From Tulasnella sp. 424 (lineage: Eukaryota > Basidiomycota > Agaricomycetes > Cantharellales > Tulasnellaceae), in the NCBI GenBank assembly GCA_019633425.1, contig WSUB01000107.1:80100-144099 (forward strand): a stretch of 64,000 bases of DNA. The letters are read 5' to 3'. This document shows, piece after piece, positions 1 through 10,562 of this stretch. A model generated the notes under the pieces. The model did not search any database, was not told the DNA's origin, and saw nothing but the letters and a program-made list of their open reading frames with translations. Each line of letters starts with the position of its first letter. The stretch's first letter is position 1. Made by a program: the position numbers and the translations under genes.

Positions 1-1476
1 CAACTCTCGTCGGTCGTCTTGATGATGAAATCGACTAGAGACGGACAGAGCTGCATGACGGATGCCAGAAAGGCAAGAAGACCTCTGTCCGCTCTGAATT
101 GGACCTCAATTCTGAGGCACCGGAGACAGCGCATCCGGTCCTCAGGCGCCACCTTGAATTTGGCGCTCTCCTGAGTCTTTAGCGACAGTGGAAGTTCTAC
201 ACGAACGAGAGCCTTGCAATTTCTTGCCAACGCCAGAACGCTTGCCGCGGTCAACATTCGTTTACACCAATCCGGCCCTCTATCTCGAAAAGCGAATGTT
301 TGCAAGAGAGGGAAGGAGCGGGCAATCGTCTCGATGTCCTTGTCACGTACGTCATCCCAATCGGCGTTCAACAATTCAAGAACTTTGATGTTCTTGAGGC
401 TGAGAATCGGTCGAAGAACGTCTATCTCCGGAAAGAAGATGTCGTGGATACGGAGTTCCTGGAGGTCAGGCGAGTGGGAAGCTAGTGCCGAAAGAACCGC
501 CTTCCTCAGGAGGATCGGTCCTTCGTTTGAAGGGACTCCGGCCGATCCAAGAGTAAACCGTTTTAACTTTGGGATGATGGTATTCTCCAAAAGTGGTAGC
601 AACGTCCAAGGAACCTCGAGGGACTGGAGATGACCAAAAGTGGTCATGGTCAGCCCGAAGATGTCGATCCAGGGGAGGGGTTCGCGGATGATCAACTCCT
701 CCAGCTTTTCGCATTTGCTGAGCTCGATCCACTCCTCTACCATTGGAGGATGGTGGAGCTCAATACGTGAGACATGCCATAAGAACTTGTACCCTATCGT
801 CTCGGGGTATTCGTCCTCATTGGATAGTCTTCCTCTACGTAGCCGGGAGATGGGTAGCTGACTGAGGGCGAAGAACTCCATCATGCTTCTGGCATAGCCA
901 CAGCCACAGCCGTCGGCAAAGGTGACCGTGGTGATTGGTGAAGAGATCGACAGGAGGAAGTCAAACGTGCTGAGGTTTGAGGTAATGTCCCATTGTTCGA
1001 TCATTCGAGGGATGGTCAAACTGCTGAGTCGAGAAAAGATGGGTCCGTTGTGCCTGCGGGTTAACCCTCGAATCAAAGTGATGGAGCACGGGTCCAGAGC
1101 GACGTCAAAGAATATCGACCGAACGTTGGCTCCGATCCCTATGAGGCGGCGGGAGTTGAGAGACATCATGGCCTGACGATCTGTCGGTACGGCTAATGCC
1201 TATGTTTTTGACACAAAGTCAACAGGTAGCTCACAAACGAAACAAACAGCAACGTACGGCAAAATGCCCGCCCAGGCCATTCGAGGCGTTCCTCAAAATT
1301 GGGGAGATTGTTTGAATAAGGCCGAGCAGAGAAACCGGATGGTTCTTGACGCGAATGAACATTGCTTCGTCGTGCCATTTGCGACATACTTTGGAGCAGG
1401 CCATGAGAGATGACGCTGAATCGAGCTCTTCAAAGACAAGCAGTTGGATGACTGGTGTCTCTAGAGCGCGGTGCAT
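1..1476 (-). CDS. F-box/LRR-like protein, 3' end outside the window
   Basis: The start codon is at 1474-1476. Exon 1 is 1258-1476 (73 codons), a 58-bp GT...AG intron follows at 1200-1257, and exon 2 runs from 1199 past base 1 with an open frame throughout. Residues 5-40 look like a divergent F-box: a hydrophobic stretch (VIQLLVFEEL) is followed by the typical KVCRKWHDEA segment. The long exon 2 is a leucine-rich solenoid with repeated L-x-x-L-x-I patterns, as in fungal F-box/LRR proteins. By family knowledge such proteins dock on Skp1 and present substrates to an SCF ubiquitin ligase; the substrate is unknown. A TATA-like element lies about 62 bp upstream on the minus strand (1538-1544). It belongs to a different F-box subfamily from the array after 25 kb. 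A truncated copy of its 5' end occurs at 4759-5077. Confidence 0.75.
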
Positions 1477-2543
1477 GTTCTGTTAGTCCGGGACGCTAGA
1501 GGTTGACGGGTCTCTCCTCCAAAGCATGTTTTTGGCTGTATATAGAACGCCTCACGACAAAGAACGTAGAACAAAGAAATCCGAGCTCTTTGTCGTCCCT
1601 GACGCACGTAGCATCTTTTGCCTGGTGAAGGAATTCCAATTTGCCATGGATTCTTTTGTCTGTGGCTGTCCCAGGGAGGAATGGTGCATTTTGTCCCTCG
1701 TTCAGTTGTGGAGTTGATTAGTCAGACGGCCGCCGCAGTACTAGGAACGGCGTCCAACCTGCCGACTTTTCAAACGCCCCCACCTGAAAACACTCTAATG
1801 CATCTGTATTTTACACGCTTAAGACGTGCAGGAGACTGTATTTTATGCACTCTAATTTGGTGCTTAGATGAGCCAAGCTCGAATTTTGTTTGGATGGACC
1901 CATTTGGCGTGGCTATGCTGCAGCGGGATTTCCGCCCCATGTCTTTCTGAAACGATCACGGTCTATTTGAGACCGCGCGCAACATTATCAACCCACTTTT
2001 TCAGAATTTTAGGTTACCCGAGCAGGGCATTTTCTCCGCAGATGCACCATCGTCATCGGCGCCCCGTCCACCAACCGCGGGGGCAAACATCTATTCGTTT
2101 CGGTGATTTCTGATCCGCCAAAGCTGTGACGAGGGGTGACTGCGAAGCAGGTAGTTTCTTGCGCATTCAGAAATATAAAGTGGACTGACTGGTTGGAATT
2201 CCCATTTTTGGTTTAATACTCTTGGCTGCCCACCTCCCTCCGGACGGCCCGGGCATATCGTGCAGCCCTGACCCACCTAATCCGACGACGTCATGCTCAA
2301 TTTCATTGGCTCTTGACCTCCAAGACACTTCGGTCGTGGAATGTTCTCGGACCGAACTCAAGACCTGAGCGCTCTGGGTAGACCTCTCCCGGGAGGTTTC
2401 TACTTATCCTGGCGCCCGGACTGGCAAATTAGGCGTTCTGGGATCTCCGACCCTATGAGGGGACATCCTTTAGGGTTACTATTAAAAGGAGAGTCGCAGC
2501 CTGTAGCTCAAGCCTCATACCTTTCCGAACTCAAGCTCCCTAG
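1477..2543. promoter_or_regulatory. Divergent intergenic region between F-box gene and transcription factor
   Basis: There is no convincing coding sequence. On the minus strand a TATATA motif (1538-1544) sits about 62 bp before the F-box start codon. On the plus strand an ATTAAAAG motif (2481-2488) sits about 60 bp before the transcription-factor ATG. Both motifs are kept in the second copy (5142-5149 and near 6057), so they are plausible core promoter elements. The rest is AT-rich sequence without a feature I recognise. Confidence 0.5.
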
Positions 2544-4550
2544 ATGGCAACCAACACCGAATCATGCGCCGAGTGCGTCAAGCGTGGACGAGTAAGTTCT
2601 TTTTTTTTTTTTCATAATTATGACCTCTTTTTTTCTGACTTCATTCGTAGGAATGCAACAGTATCTTTCCCGAGTGCGAATTTTATCGACGTGCAGCTCC
2701 CTCTCAGAGGGGTGGTATTCGCCAAGCGAGACAGCAGCAAGAGCAAGAATACTTGATTCAATATGCTCAGGGCCTTGAACGAAAGCTTGCACAGTTGAAG
2801 TCGGCGAATCAACCAAGTAGCTCCGCTTCACGGAGGACCTCTGGCTCAGAAGGTGATGTCGAGGAAGGGGGGCGGTGATACGTGTACCAAGTCTAACCAT
2901 GAGATAACACTCTCGACAGGCACGACATCGCGGGGAACGCTCCTTGGCCTGGAAGGAAAGCAATGGTGGCTGGAGTCTCCACTGCCTGCTTTGACACACG
3001 GAGTGCTGTACGCACACGAGACTTTATCATACTTTCTGCTCTGACCTCCTGTCTAGTGTTCAGGCATTCAACAACGCCGCTGAACGGCATCACCTGCACT
3101 TCTGCAAATCGATTATGCAGGATGTACTATCCGGATCAAGCTCATCTAGAGAGCCTCATCCGGCGCTCATCAATTCTGTCTATCTCCTTGCCGTTGCATC
3201 GGCGAGCCAAATCCCCAAGCTTGCCCCTTACTCTTCTGCTCAAGCCGAGTCCCACTTCCTAGCACAAGCCAGGGAGGGCATGACCGACAGCATCTCTCGT
3301 GTGAATCGGCTCGTTGATTATCTCAAAGCATCTGCCATCGTTTCAATATATCTGATAAAGAAAGGTCGTCATCTTGAAGGGTAAGTGTCGAAGCGATTTG
3401 AGGTGTTCTATTACTGAAGAGATGTCACTAGGTACTACCACTATTCCAGTGCTGCTGGTACGGCTATAGCCTGCGGCTTGCATTCCAACCCCTTTGTCAG
3501 CGGCAATCCAGGATCTCAGAATGTTGTCCTACTTCCGACGTCGGACCCCCTTGAGGCCATAGATCGAATCTATACCTTCTGGACTTTTTACTACCAGGAC
3601 AAGGTCTACGCAATTATCTTCGGCTTCGCGTCGGCTTTCAACGAAGAGGTCGATGCAAGTGTGGTGGATCTGATGTCTCTCATGGTGAGTTCAAGCAGAC
3701 AAAGCTCAGGAATGGATTGGCTCATGCTCATTTGTTATAGGACAATCTGGCTGGATATCTGCCACCGGCGGCACTGGGAGAGCTTTTCGCCGAGCCAGGG
3801 GCTGTGAATGGGGTGGTCTTTTCCCACTCGGTCTTTATTCGACAGATCCAGGCCATCGGATTACTTCATCAAGTGAGAAAAATGTGTGCGGCGAAACGTT
3901 TTGGTACGCAACTTTATATAAACCTCGAAGAACACCTGCGGTAACTTACTTTAGCTCCAGGAGAACTTGCACATATTCGTATGCAAGCAGAGAATATGTT
4001 GGAGAGTTATGCTCCAAATCCAAATGCGCAAGGGGGCCGAGCGTTTTGTACCCGCACGATTTTGCTTTCAACGCTTGTTGAAGTTGCTCGCGTATCTGCA
4101 ACTCCAGACTGGGGAGCCGAAGCCCGTCCTTCGATGGCCATAGCTGAATCTATCGAAGGACTTAAGGAGCAGGAGCTTCGCATGAGCTGCGTGATGGCCC
4201 AGGTTAGAATGGCTGGCAATATTCTGCAAGCTCCCGCTGACCTTAACATTCGTTCTAGTACTGCTGGAAGTTCGCCGCCGCCATTTTAATGGAGCACAGG
4301 GAACATTTACAGCTCCAGAAAGATAATGAAGCTGAAGTCTCGAAAGTAGGCAGCTGCATCGACCGACTCGAATCTGCTGTGACATGGGCAGGTTCTTCCT
4401 CTGCGTGAGTGTCGTTCACCTCCCCTCAAACCGGCTCCCGGGTAACATTTACTCGAAAATAGGATTCTTCCGGTCTCTCGGAACACATGGTCAGCTCAGA
4501 TCGAGGCGATGTTGGGAGTTGGTTCGCCTGCCAGGAGGTCCCCGAGTTGA
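2544..4550 (+). pseudogene. Fungal-specific transcription factor, copy A (frameshifted)
   Basis: The gene structure matches copy B at 6121-8303: exon 1 at 2544-2591, intron 2592-2650, then further short introns, ending at TGA 4548-4550. Relative to copy B it has one extra A in an A/G run at about 2861-2872, which leads to a TGA at 2876-2878. Everything downstream, including the YYHYS and FWTFYYQDK segments of the fungal-specific transcription factor domain, remains open in the original frame, so the lesion is young or is a base-call error. If real, the product would stop after about 90 residues, keeping the cysteine cluster and coiled coil and losing the regulatory domain. A 45-bp optional intron (GTGATA...GACAG) next to the lesion does not restore the frame. 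Confidence 0.75.
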
Positions 4551-4758
4551 CCGAGCTCTGATCATCTGCGTCATCCGTCCCGCTCCATAGAAACGGGACT
4601 AGTGTGACTTAATGCTTGAGATAGATAACCCCATGTAACCTCATATATTTGTATGCATATGCCAATATGTCGCACCCCACAAATGTAGCGGATCTGTTCG
4701 TCAGGACTTTACAAAATGTCACGTGAGTTGGTAATGCGATGGACGCCAACTCCGAATC

Positions 4759-5077
4759 CTACAGTCCGACAATCATTGTAATTCCCCGTACGGCTAATGC
4801 CTATGTTTTTGACACAAAGTCAACAGGTAGCTCACAAACGAAACAGACAGCAACGTACGGCAAAATGCCCGCCCGGGCCATTCGAGGCATTCCTCAAAAT
4901 CGGGGAGATTGTTTGAATAAGGCTGAGCAGAGAAACCGGATGGTTCTTGACGCGAATAAATATAGCTTGGTCATGCCATTTGCGACATACTTTGGAGCAG
5001 GCCATGAGGGATGACGTTGAATCGAGCTCCTCAAAGATAAGGAGCTGGATGACTGGTGTCTCTACAGCGCGGTGCAT
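4759..5077 (-). pseudogene. Truncated F-box gene 5' fragment (duplicate of the gene at 1-1476)
   Basis: Exon 1 (4859-5077) and the intron (4801-4858) are nearly identical to the complete gene. Exon 2 departs from it after about 13 bases, where the duplication ends, and reaches TAG at 4759-4761. The predicted product has 86 residues: the whole F-box-like region plus about 13 residues, with no LRR part. The promoter with its TATA motif (5142-5149 on the plus strand) is intact, so it may be transcribed. If translated it could in principle bind Skp1 without a substrate domain. That is inference only; it may simply be debris. Confidence 0.75.
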
Positions 5078-6120
5078 GTTTTGTTAGTCCGAGACGGAAG
5101 GAGGCGCTGGAGGTGGACTCTCCTCCAAAGCATGTTTTGGCTGTATATAGAACGCTCTTTGTCGTCCCTGACGCACGTCGCATCTTTTTGCCTGGTGAAA
5201 GAATTCCAATTTACCATGGCTTCTTTTGTTTGTGGCTGTCCCAGGAAGAATGGGCGCGTTTATCCCTCATTCAACTGGGTGGAGTTGATTGGTCAGACGG
5301 CGATGAAGCCGCAGTCCTAGGTGGGAGAAAACGGCGTCCGACCTGGCGACTTTTCATACGCCCCCACCTGAAAATACTCTATATCTGTCCTTTACACGCT
5401 TACGACGTGCAGGAGACTGTATTCTATGCACTCGAATTTTGGTGCGTAGATGCGCCAAGCTCGACTTTGTTTGAATGGACCCTTTTGGCGTGGCTATACC
5501 ACAGCGGGATTTCCGCCATATGCTTTCCTGAATGATCACGGTCTATTCGAGACCGCGCACAATATTACCAACCCACTTTTTCAGAATTCTAGGTCATCCG
5601 AGCAGGGCATTGTCGTCCGCAGACGCACCATCGTCATCGGCCAACCGCGGGCACAAACAGCTATTCGTTTCGGTGATTGCTAATCCGCCAAAGCTGTGAC
5701 GTGGGGTGACTGCGAGAATGGTAATTTCTTGCGCATTTATAAATCTAAAGTGGACTCATTGGTTTGAATTCCCATTTTTGGTTTAATATTCTTGGCTGGT
5801 CCAGTCCCTCCGGACGCCTCGGGCATCTCGTGCAGCCCCGACCCACCTAATCCGACGACGTCATACTCAATTTCATTGGCTCTTGATGTCCAAGGCACTT
5901 CAATCGTGGAATGTTCTCGGACCGAACTCAAGCCCTGAGCGCTCTGCGCTCTGGGTGGACCTCTCCCGAAAGGTTTTTACTTATCCTGGCGCCTGGACTG
6001 ACAAATCAGGTGTTCTGGGATCTCCGAACCGAGGACCAGGCATCCTTTAGGGTTACTATTAAAGGGAGAACCGCAGCCTGCAGCTCAAGCCCCTTACCTT
6101 TCCGAACTCAAGCTCCATAG

Positions 6121-8303
6121 ATGGCAACCAACACCGAAGCATGCGCCGAGTGCGTCAAGCGGGGACGAGTGAGTTCGTTTTTTTTTCATAATTATGACTA
6201 CTTTTTTTATAACTTCATTCGTAGGAGTGCAACAGTATCTTTCCCGAGTGCGAATTTTATCGACGTGCACCCCCGTCTCAGAAGGGTGGTATTCGCCAAG
6301 CAAGAATGCAGCAAGAGCAAAGATACTTGATCGAATATGCTCAGGGCCTTGAACGAAGGCTTGCACAGTTGAAGGCGGCAAATCAACTACGTAGCTCAAC
6401 TTCACGGAGGACCTCTGGCTCAGAAGGTGATGTCGGGGAGGGGGGCGGTGATACGTTTACTACGTCTAATCATGAGATAACACTTCCGACAGGCCCGACA
6501 TCGCGGGGAACGCTCCTTGGCCTGGAAGGAAAGCAATGGTGGCTGGAGTCTCCACTACCTGCTTTGACCCACGGAGTGCTGTACGCACACGAGACTTTAT
6601 CATACTTTCTGCTCTGACCTCCTGTCTAGTCTTCAAGCATTCAATAACGCCGCTGAACGGCATCACCTGCACTTCTGCAAATCGATTATGCAGGATATAC
6701 TATCCGGATCAAACTCATCTAGAGAGCCTCATCCGGCGCTCATCAATTCTGTCTATCTCCTTGCCGTTGCATCGGCGAGCCAAATCCCCGGGCTTGCCCC
6801 TTACTCTTCTGCTCAAGCCGAGTCCCACTTCCTAGCACAAGTCAGGAAGGGCATGACCGACAGCATCTCTCTTGCGGATCGGCTCGTTGACTATCTCAAA
6901 GCATCTGCCATCGTTTCAATATATCTGACAAAGAAAGGTCGCCATCTTGAAGGGTAAGTGTTGAAGCTATTTGAGCTGTTCCACTACTGAAGAGATGTCA
7001 CTAGGTACTATCACTATTCCGGTGCTGCTCGTTTGGCTATAGCCTGCGGCTTGCATTCCAACCCCTTTGTCAGTGGCAATCCGGGATCTCAGAATGCTAT
7101 ACTACCTCCGACGTCGGACCCCCTTGAGGCCATAGATCGAATCTATACCTTCTGGACTCTTTATTACCAGGACAAGGTCTACGCAATTACTTTCGGCTTC
7201 GCGCCGGCTCTCGACAAAGAGGTCGATGCAAGTGTGGTGGATCTGATGTCTCTCATGGTGAGTTCAAGCAGGCAAGAAAGCTCAGTAATGGATTGGCTCA
7301 CGCTCATCTATTGTAGGACAATCTGGCTGGATATCTGCCACCGGCGACATTGGGAGAGCTTTTCGCCGAGCCAGGGGCTGTGAATGGGGTGGTCTTTTCC
7401 TACTCAGTCTTTATTCGACAGATCAAGGCCATCGGATTACTTCACCAAGTGAGAAAAATGTGTGCGGTGAAACGTTTTGGTACGCAACTTTATATTAACC
7501 TCGAAGAACACCTGCGGTAACTTACTTTAGCTCCAGGAGAACTTGCACATATTCGTATGCAAGCAGAGAATATGTTGGAGAGTTATGCTCCAAATCCAAA
7601 TGCGCAAGGGGGCCGAGCGTTTTGTACCCGCACGATTTTGCTTTCAACGCTTGTTGAAGTTGCTCGCGTATCTGCAACTCCAGACTGGGGAGCCGAAGCC
7701 CGTCCTTCGATGGCCATAGCTGAATCTATCGAAGGACTTAAGGAGCCGGAGCTTCGCATGAGCTGCGTGATGGCCCAGGTTAGAATGGCTGGCAATATTC
7801 TGCAAGTTCACGCTGACCTTAACATTCGTTTTAGTACTGCTGGAAGTTCGCCGCCGCCATTTTAATGGAACACAGGGAACATTTACAACTCCAGAAAGAT
7901 AATGAAGCTGAAGTCTCGAAAGTAGGCAGCTGCATCGACCGACTCGAATCTGCTGTGACATGGGCAGGTTCTTCCTCTGCGTGAGTGTCGTTCACCTCCC
8001 CTCAAACCGGCTCCCGGGTAACATTTACTCGAAAATAGGATTCTTCCGGTCTCTCGGAACACATGGTCAGCTCAGANNNNNNNNNNNNNNNNNNNNNNNN
8101 NNNNNNNNNNNNNNNNNNNNNNNNNNNNNNNNNNNNNNNNNNNNNNNNNNNNNNNNNNNNNNNNNNNNNNNNNNNNCCTCAAACCGGCTCCCGGGTAACA
8201 TTTACTCGAAAATAGGATTCTTCCGGTCTCTCGGAACACATGGTCAGCTCAGACCGAGGCGATGTTGGCAGTTAGCTCGCCTGCCAAGAGGTCCCCGAGT
8301 TGA
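6121..8303 (+). CDS. Fungal-specific transcription factor, copy B
   Basis: Exons, with introns of about 45-60 bp: 6121-6168, 6225-6580, 6630-6953, 7005-7258, 7317-7479, 7531-7778, 7835-7980 and a last exon that reads 8216-8303 if the N gap is an artefact; stop TGA 8301-8303. The N-terminus has CAECVKRGRECN followed by a fourth Cys, then a coiled coil (YAQGLERRLAQL), as in GAL4-type regulators. The body has hallmarks of the fungal-specific transcription factor domain: YYHYSGAARLAIACGLHS and FWTLYYQDKVYAITFG. Only four of the six zinc-cluster cysteines are visible, so DNA binding by a normal Zn2Cys6 cluster is doubtful, or a 5' exon is missed. It is presumably nuclear; target genes are unknown. 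The DUF1772 genes follow 430 bp downstream. Confidence 0.75.
8077..8176. other. Assembly gap of 100 N with duplicated edges
   Basis: Exactly 100 N. The 77 bp before it (8000-8076) are repeated identically right after it (8177-8253). The two contigs therefore overlap and were not merged. The true sequence is probably continuous, with no missing bases, inside the last intron and last exon of the transcription factor. Confidence 0.9.
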
Positions 8304-8731
8304 CCGAGCCTGATCATCTGCAATCAAACTCTGCCTCTACATTGTCTACGCACCCCTGAAGAAGCCTAGAAGGTGTGAGGAATTTTTTACTGTCCAAACC
8401 TAGTGTTCTAATATACCCTTTAAGAGTAGTATTCCTTTACCTTAGATCGTCATCAGTCCCGCTTCATAGAGAATCCTCGATTGCTATGCTGGACTAATGT
8501 GACTTAATGCTTGAGATAGATACCCCATGTTACCTCATAGATTTGTATGCCAATATGTAGCACCCCACAAATGTAGCCGATATGTTCGCCAGGACTTTAC
8601 AACTTGTCACGTGAGTTGGTAATGCGATGGACGCAAGGCAGTCGTGTTTTTTGCCGCCGCCTCGCGGTAACCACACAAGACAGGTGCCTAATTCCCACGT
8701 CCAAGCTCCCAGTCCTTCAACCTCTATCAAA

Positions 8732-9346
8732 ATGCCGTTGTGGTACGAAAGGACCTACTATGTCTCCTCATTCGCTACACGGGCTCAAGTCGTTGGGGTA
8801 ATGAGCGTTGGCTTGTTGGCGGGTGTGTTTCCGATTGGATTGTTGGATAAAGGAAGAACCTGATCACCGTTCACACATCCAGGTTATGATATAGCATTGT
8901 CATATGCCACCCTTCCAAGTTTATTAATGTCAAGATTGCCAACTGATCGTCTCTTGGTGGCATGGGACAATATTTACACCAGGAGCGAGAATCTTGGCGG
9001 CCCATTGATTTTTGCATCCCTTCTCGCCTTCATCAAGGCTGCGGCTCAAGCAAACGCTCTCCCTGGGGTTGCCAGCACTCCCTTCGGCGTCAAGCGGCGG
9101 ACGCAGCTGGTCTTCGCCTCTCTCTCTATTCTCGCAGTCCTGCCTCTCAAGGTTTTCTCATTCGACCCGTTGGTCTGGAGGCTGAAGGCTGCGAGAAACG
9201 ACGTCGAGGAGGCGAGTAACACGGGTCAGACGGCAACCCTGGATGATGACGGAGTAAGGGAGGACATGGTGGCATTTAACAAGAGAAGAGCTTGGAGGGC
9301 TGGGTTATTCGGAACCGCATTTTTCTTGGGTATTACGGCTTGTTGA
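8732..9346 (+). CDS. DUF1772 family membrane protein (anthrone oxygenase-like), first copy
   Basis: Exon 1 is 8732-8822, the intron 8823-8882, and exon 2 8883-9346, giving 184 residues. Four hydrophobic segments are visible: residues about 20-45 (VVGVMSVGLLAG into the GYDIALSYATLPSLL motif), 67-85, 105-125 and near the C-terminus (AGLFGTAFFLGITAC). The GYDIAL...LP..L....WDNIY pattern is typical of DUF1772. That family includes small membrane-bound anthrone oxygenases of polyketide pathways, but most members are uncharacterised and no polyketide synthase is in this window. Length and topology fit the family. A paralogue follows at 9789 with the same intron position and an exon 2 of identical length (464 bp). 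Confidence 0.75.
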
Positions 9347-9788
9347 GAATCTCAGCAGCTGGTGACTTGGGGTGGGGCCGCCTATCAGCGACTTTGGTAT
9401 GTAGACTGGCCGATCTAAAGATTGGTTCCCTTTTCTTCATAGCTGACACTGTCTATAGTGTATCTCCGCGTCATTCCGAGGGAAGAATTGATGTGGCAAC
9501 GCTTCGTCCGACTTCCCACTTTCTAGTAGTGTTGGTTTGAAAACGTCTGTGATTTTGAGTCCACACCTTTATTTGTAGATCCCTGGCCATGTAACCTATA
9601 CTGAAAGTTTATAATGTCATCGAGCGACATGTACCTCCATCATGGGCAAACACGTGTTCAGTGAAGGCGGCGCGGCCCTCCAGAAGATCACGTGCTGTCG
9701 GCTCGTTGATGACGCAATGGGACGGTTCCACCTTAAAACGGTCGCTCCGGTGTCGAGTTTGATCATTACTTCCCCCTCGACGCTGTCA
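9347..9788. other. Intergenic region between the DUF1772 paralogues
   Basis: About 440 bp holding the 3' flank of the first gene and the promoter of the second. I see no ORF with family resemblance and no repeat. Confidence 0.4.
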
Positions 9789-10398
9789 ATGGCTACCTAC
9801 AAAAGCTCCTACCTTTCTACCTTTGTCACCTCTGCCCGTCTCGTAGGCGTTCTTGGGGTTGGTATCGTCGCTGGTAAGCCCAATCAGTTCCTAAGGCGTT
9901 CGCAGCGATCTAATATTTACCCTGGGATGCGCAGGCTACGACATTTCCCTGGCCCATAATGCACTCCCAAGTCTGCTGGCCTCGGGGCTCCCAGCCGACC
10001 GCCTTGTCATTGTCTGGGACAATATCTACACCAAGAGCGAAGCCATCGGCGCCCCAATCCTCATCGGCTCCTTAATCGCATTCCTTGAAGCAGCATACCG
10101 AGCTTCTGTTCGCAAAGCCGTTGTCTACACTCCACTCGGATTGACGTCGGGAACCCAGCTAGTCTTGGCCAGCTTGCCGATCCTAGTAGCCTTGCCGCAC
10201 ACACTTTTCAGCGTCGCACCGGTGGTATGGAGGTTGAAAACGGCGAGCAAGAACGTGGAACAGGCGACCGTGAGAGGTGGAATGGCATACGTGGATGCTG
10301 TTGGTCTTAGGGAGGACGTTGATGCATTCCGAAAGAGGACTGCAGTGCGGGCGGGCTTGTTTACGGTGGCATTCGTCTTGGGCCTGACGGCTTTCTGA
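9789..10398 (+). CDS. DUF1772 family membrane protein (anthrone oxygenase-like), second copy
   Basis: Exon 1 is 9789-9873, the intron 9874-9934, and exon 2 9935-10398, giving 182 residues. It is a tandem paralogue of 8732-9346: same phase-1 intron just before the GYDISLAHNALPSLL motif, same WDNIYTKSE signature, the same four hydrophobic stretches and a similar charged segment (GLREDVDAFRKRTAVRAG) before the last one. Protein divergence is substantial, so the duplication is older than the tandem duplication at 1.2-8.6 kb. A membrane location is inferred; the catalytic role is not established. It converges with the dolichyldiphosphatase gene, 164 bp apart. Confidence 0.75.
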
Positions 10399-10562
10399 AC
10401 ATTATGTGCTGTACGCTATTTACGGGGCGAAAATAGAACGCGCTTCCATTCTGAAGTATGAACCTCGCACTAAGCGCTCGTCCAATATCATTAGAAGCGG
10501 ACAATAACCTATGTAATGGGTCCACGAATATCTCCAAGTCGTAAAAACGGCTAATCTCCATC

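Larger units (their letters stand above)
1187..4747. repeat. Tandem segmental duplication, unit A
   Basis: This stretch is repeated almost base for base at 4788-8637. The homology starts at gtacggctaatgcc and ends at gcgatggacgc. The unit holds exon 1, the intron and the first bases of exon 2 of the F-box gene, the divergent intergenic region and the whole transcription-factor gene. Only about 40 bp separate the two units. Confidence 0.9.
4788..8637. repeat. Tandem segmental duplication, unit B
   Basis: Second copy of 1187-4747. It differs by scattered substitutions and small indels, by an extra segment of roughly 130-170 bp near 8320-8490 and by the N gap at 8077-8176. The 1.04 kb between the truncated F-box start (5077) and the factor ATG (6121) is the duplicated divergent promoter and holds nothing else that I recognise. 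Confidence 0.9.

Noticed and set aside
1618..2113. Plus-strand ORFs in the divergent promoter
   Set aside because: The corresponding frames in the second copy (5056-5683) are interrupted and different, so there is no sign of selection on a protein.
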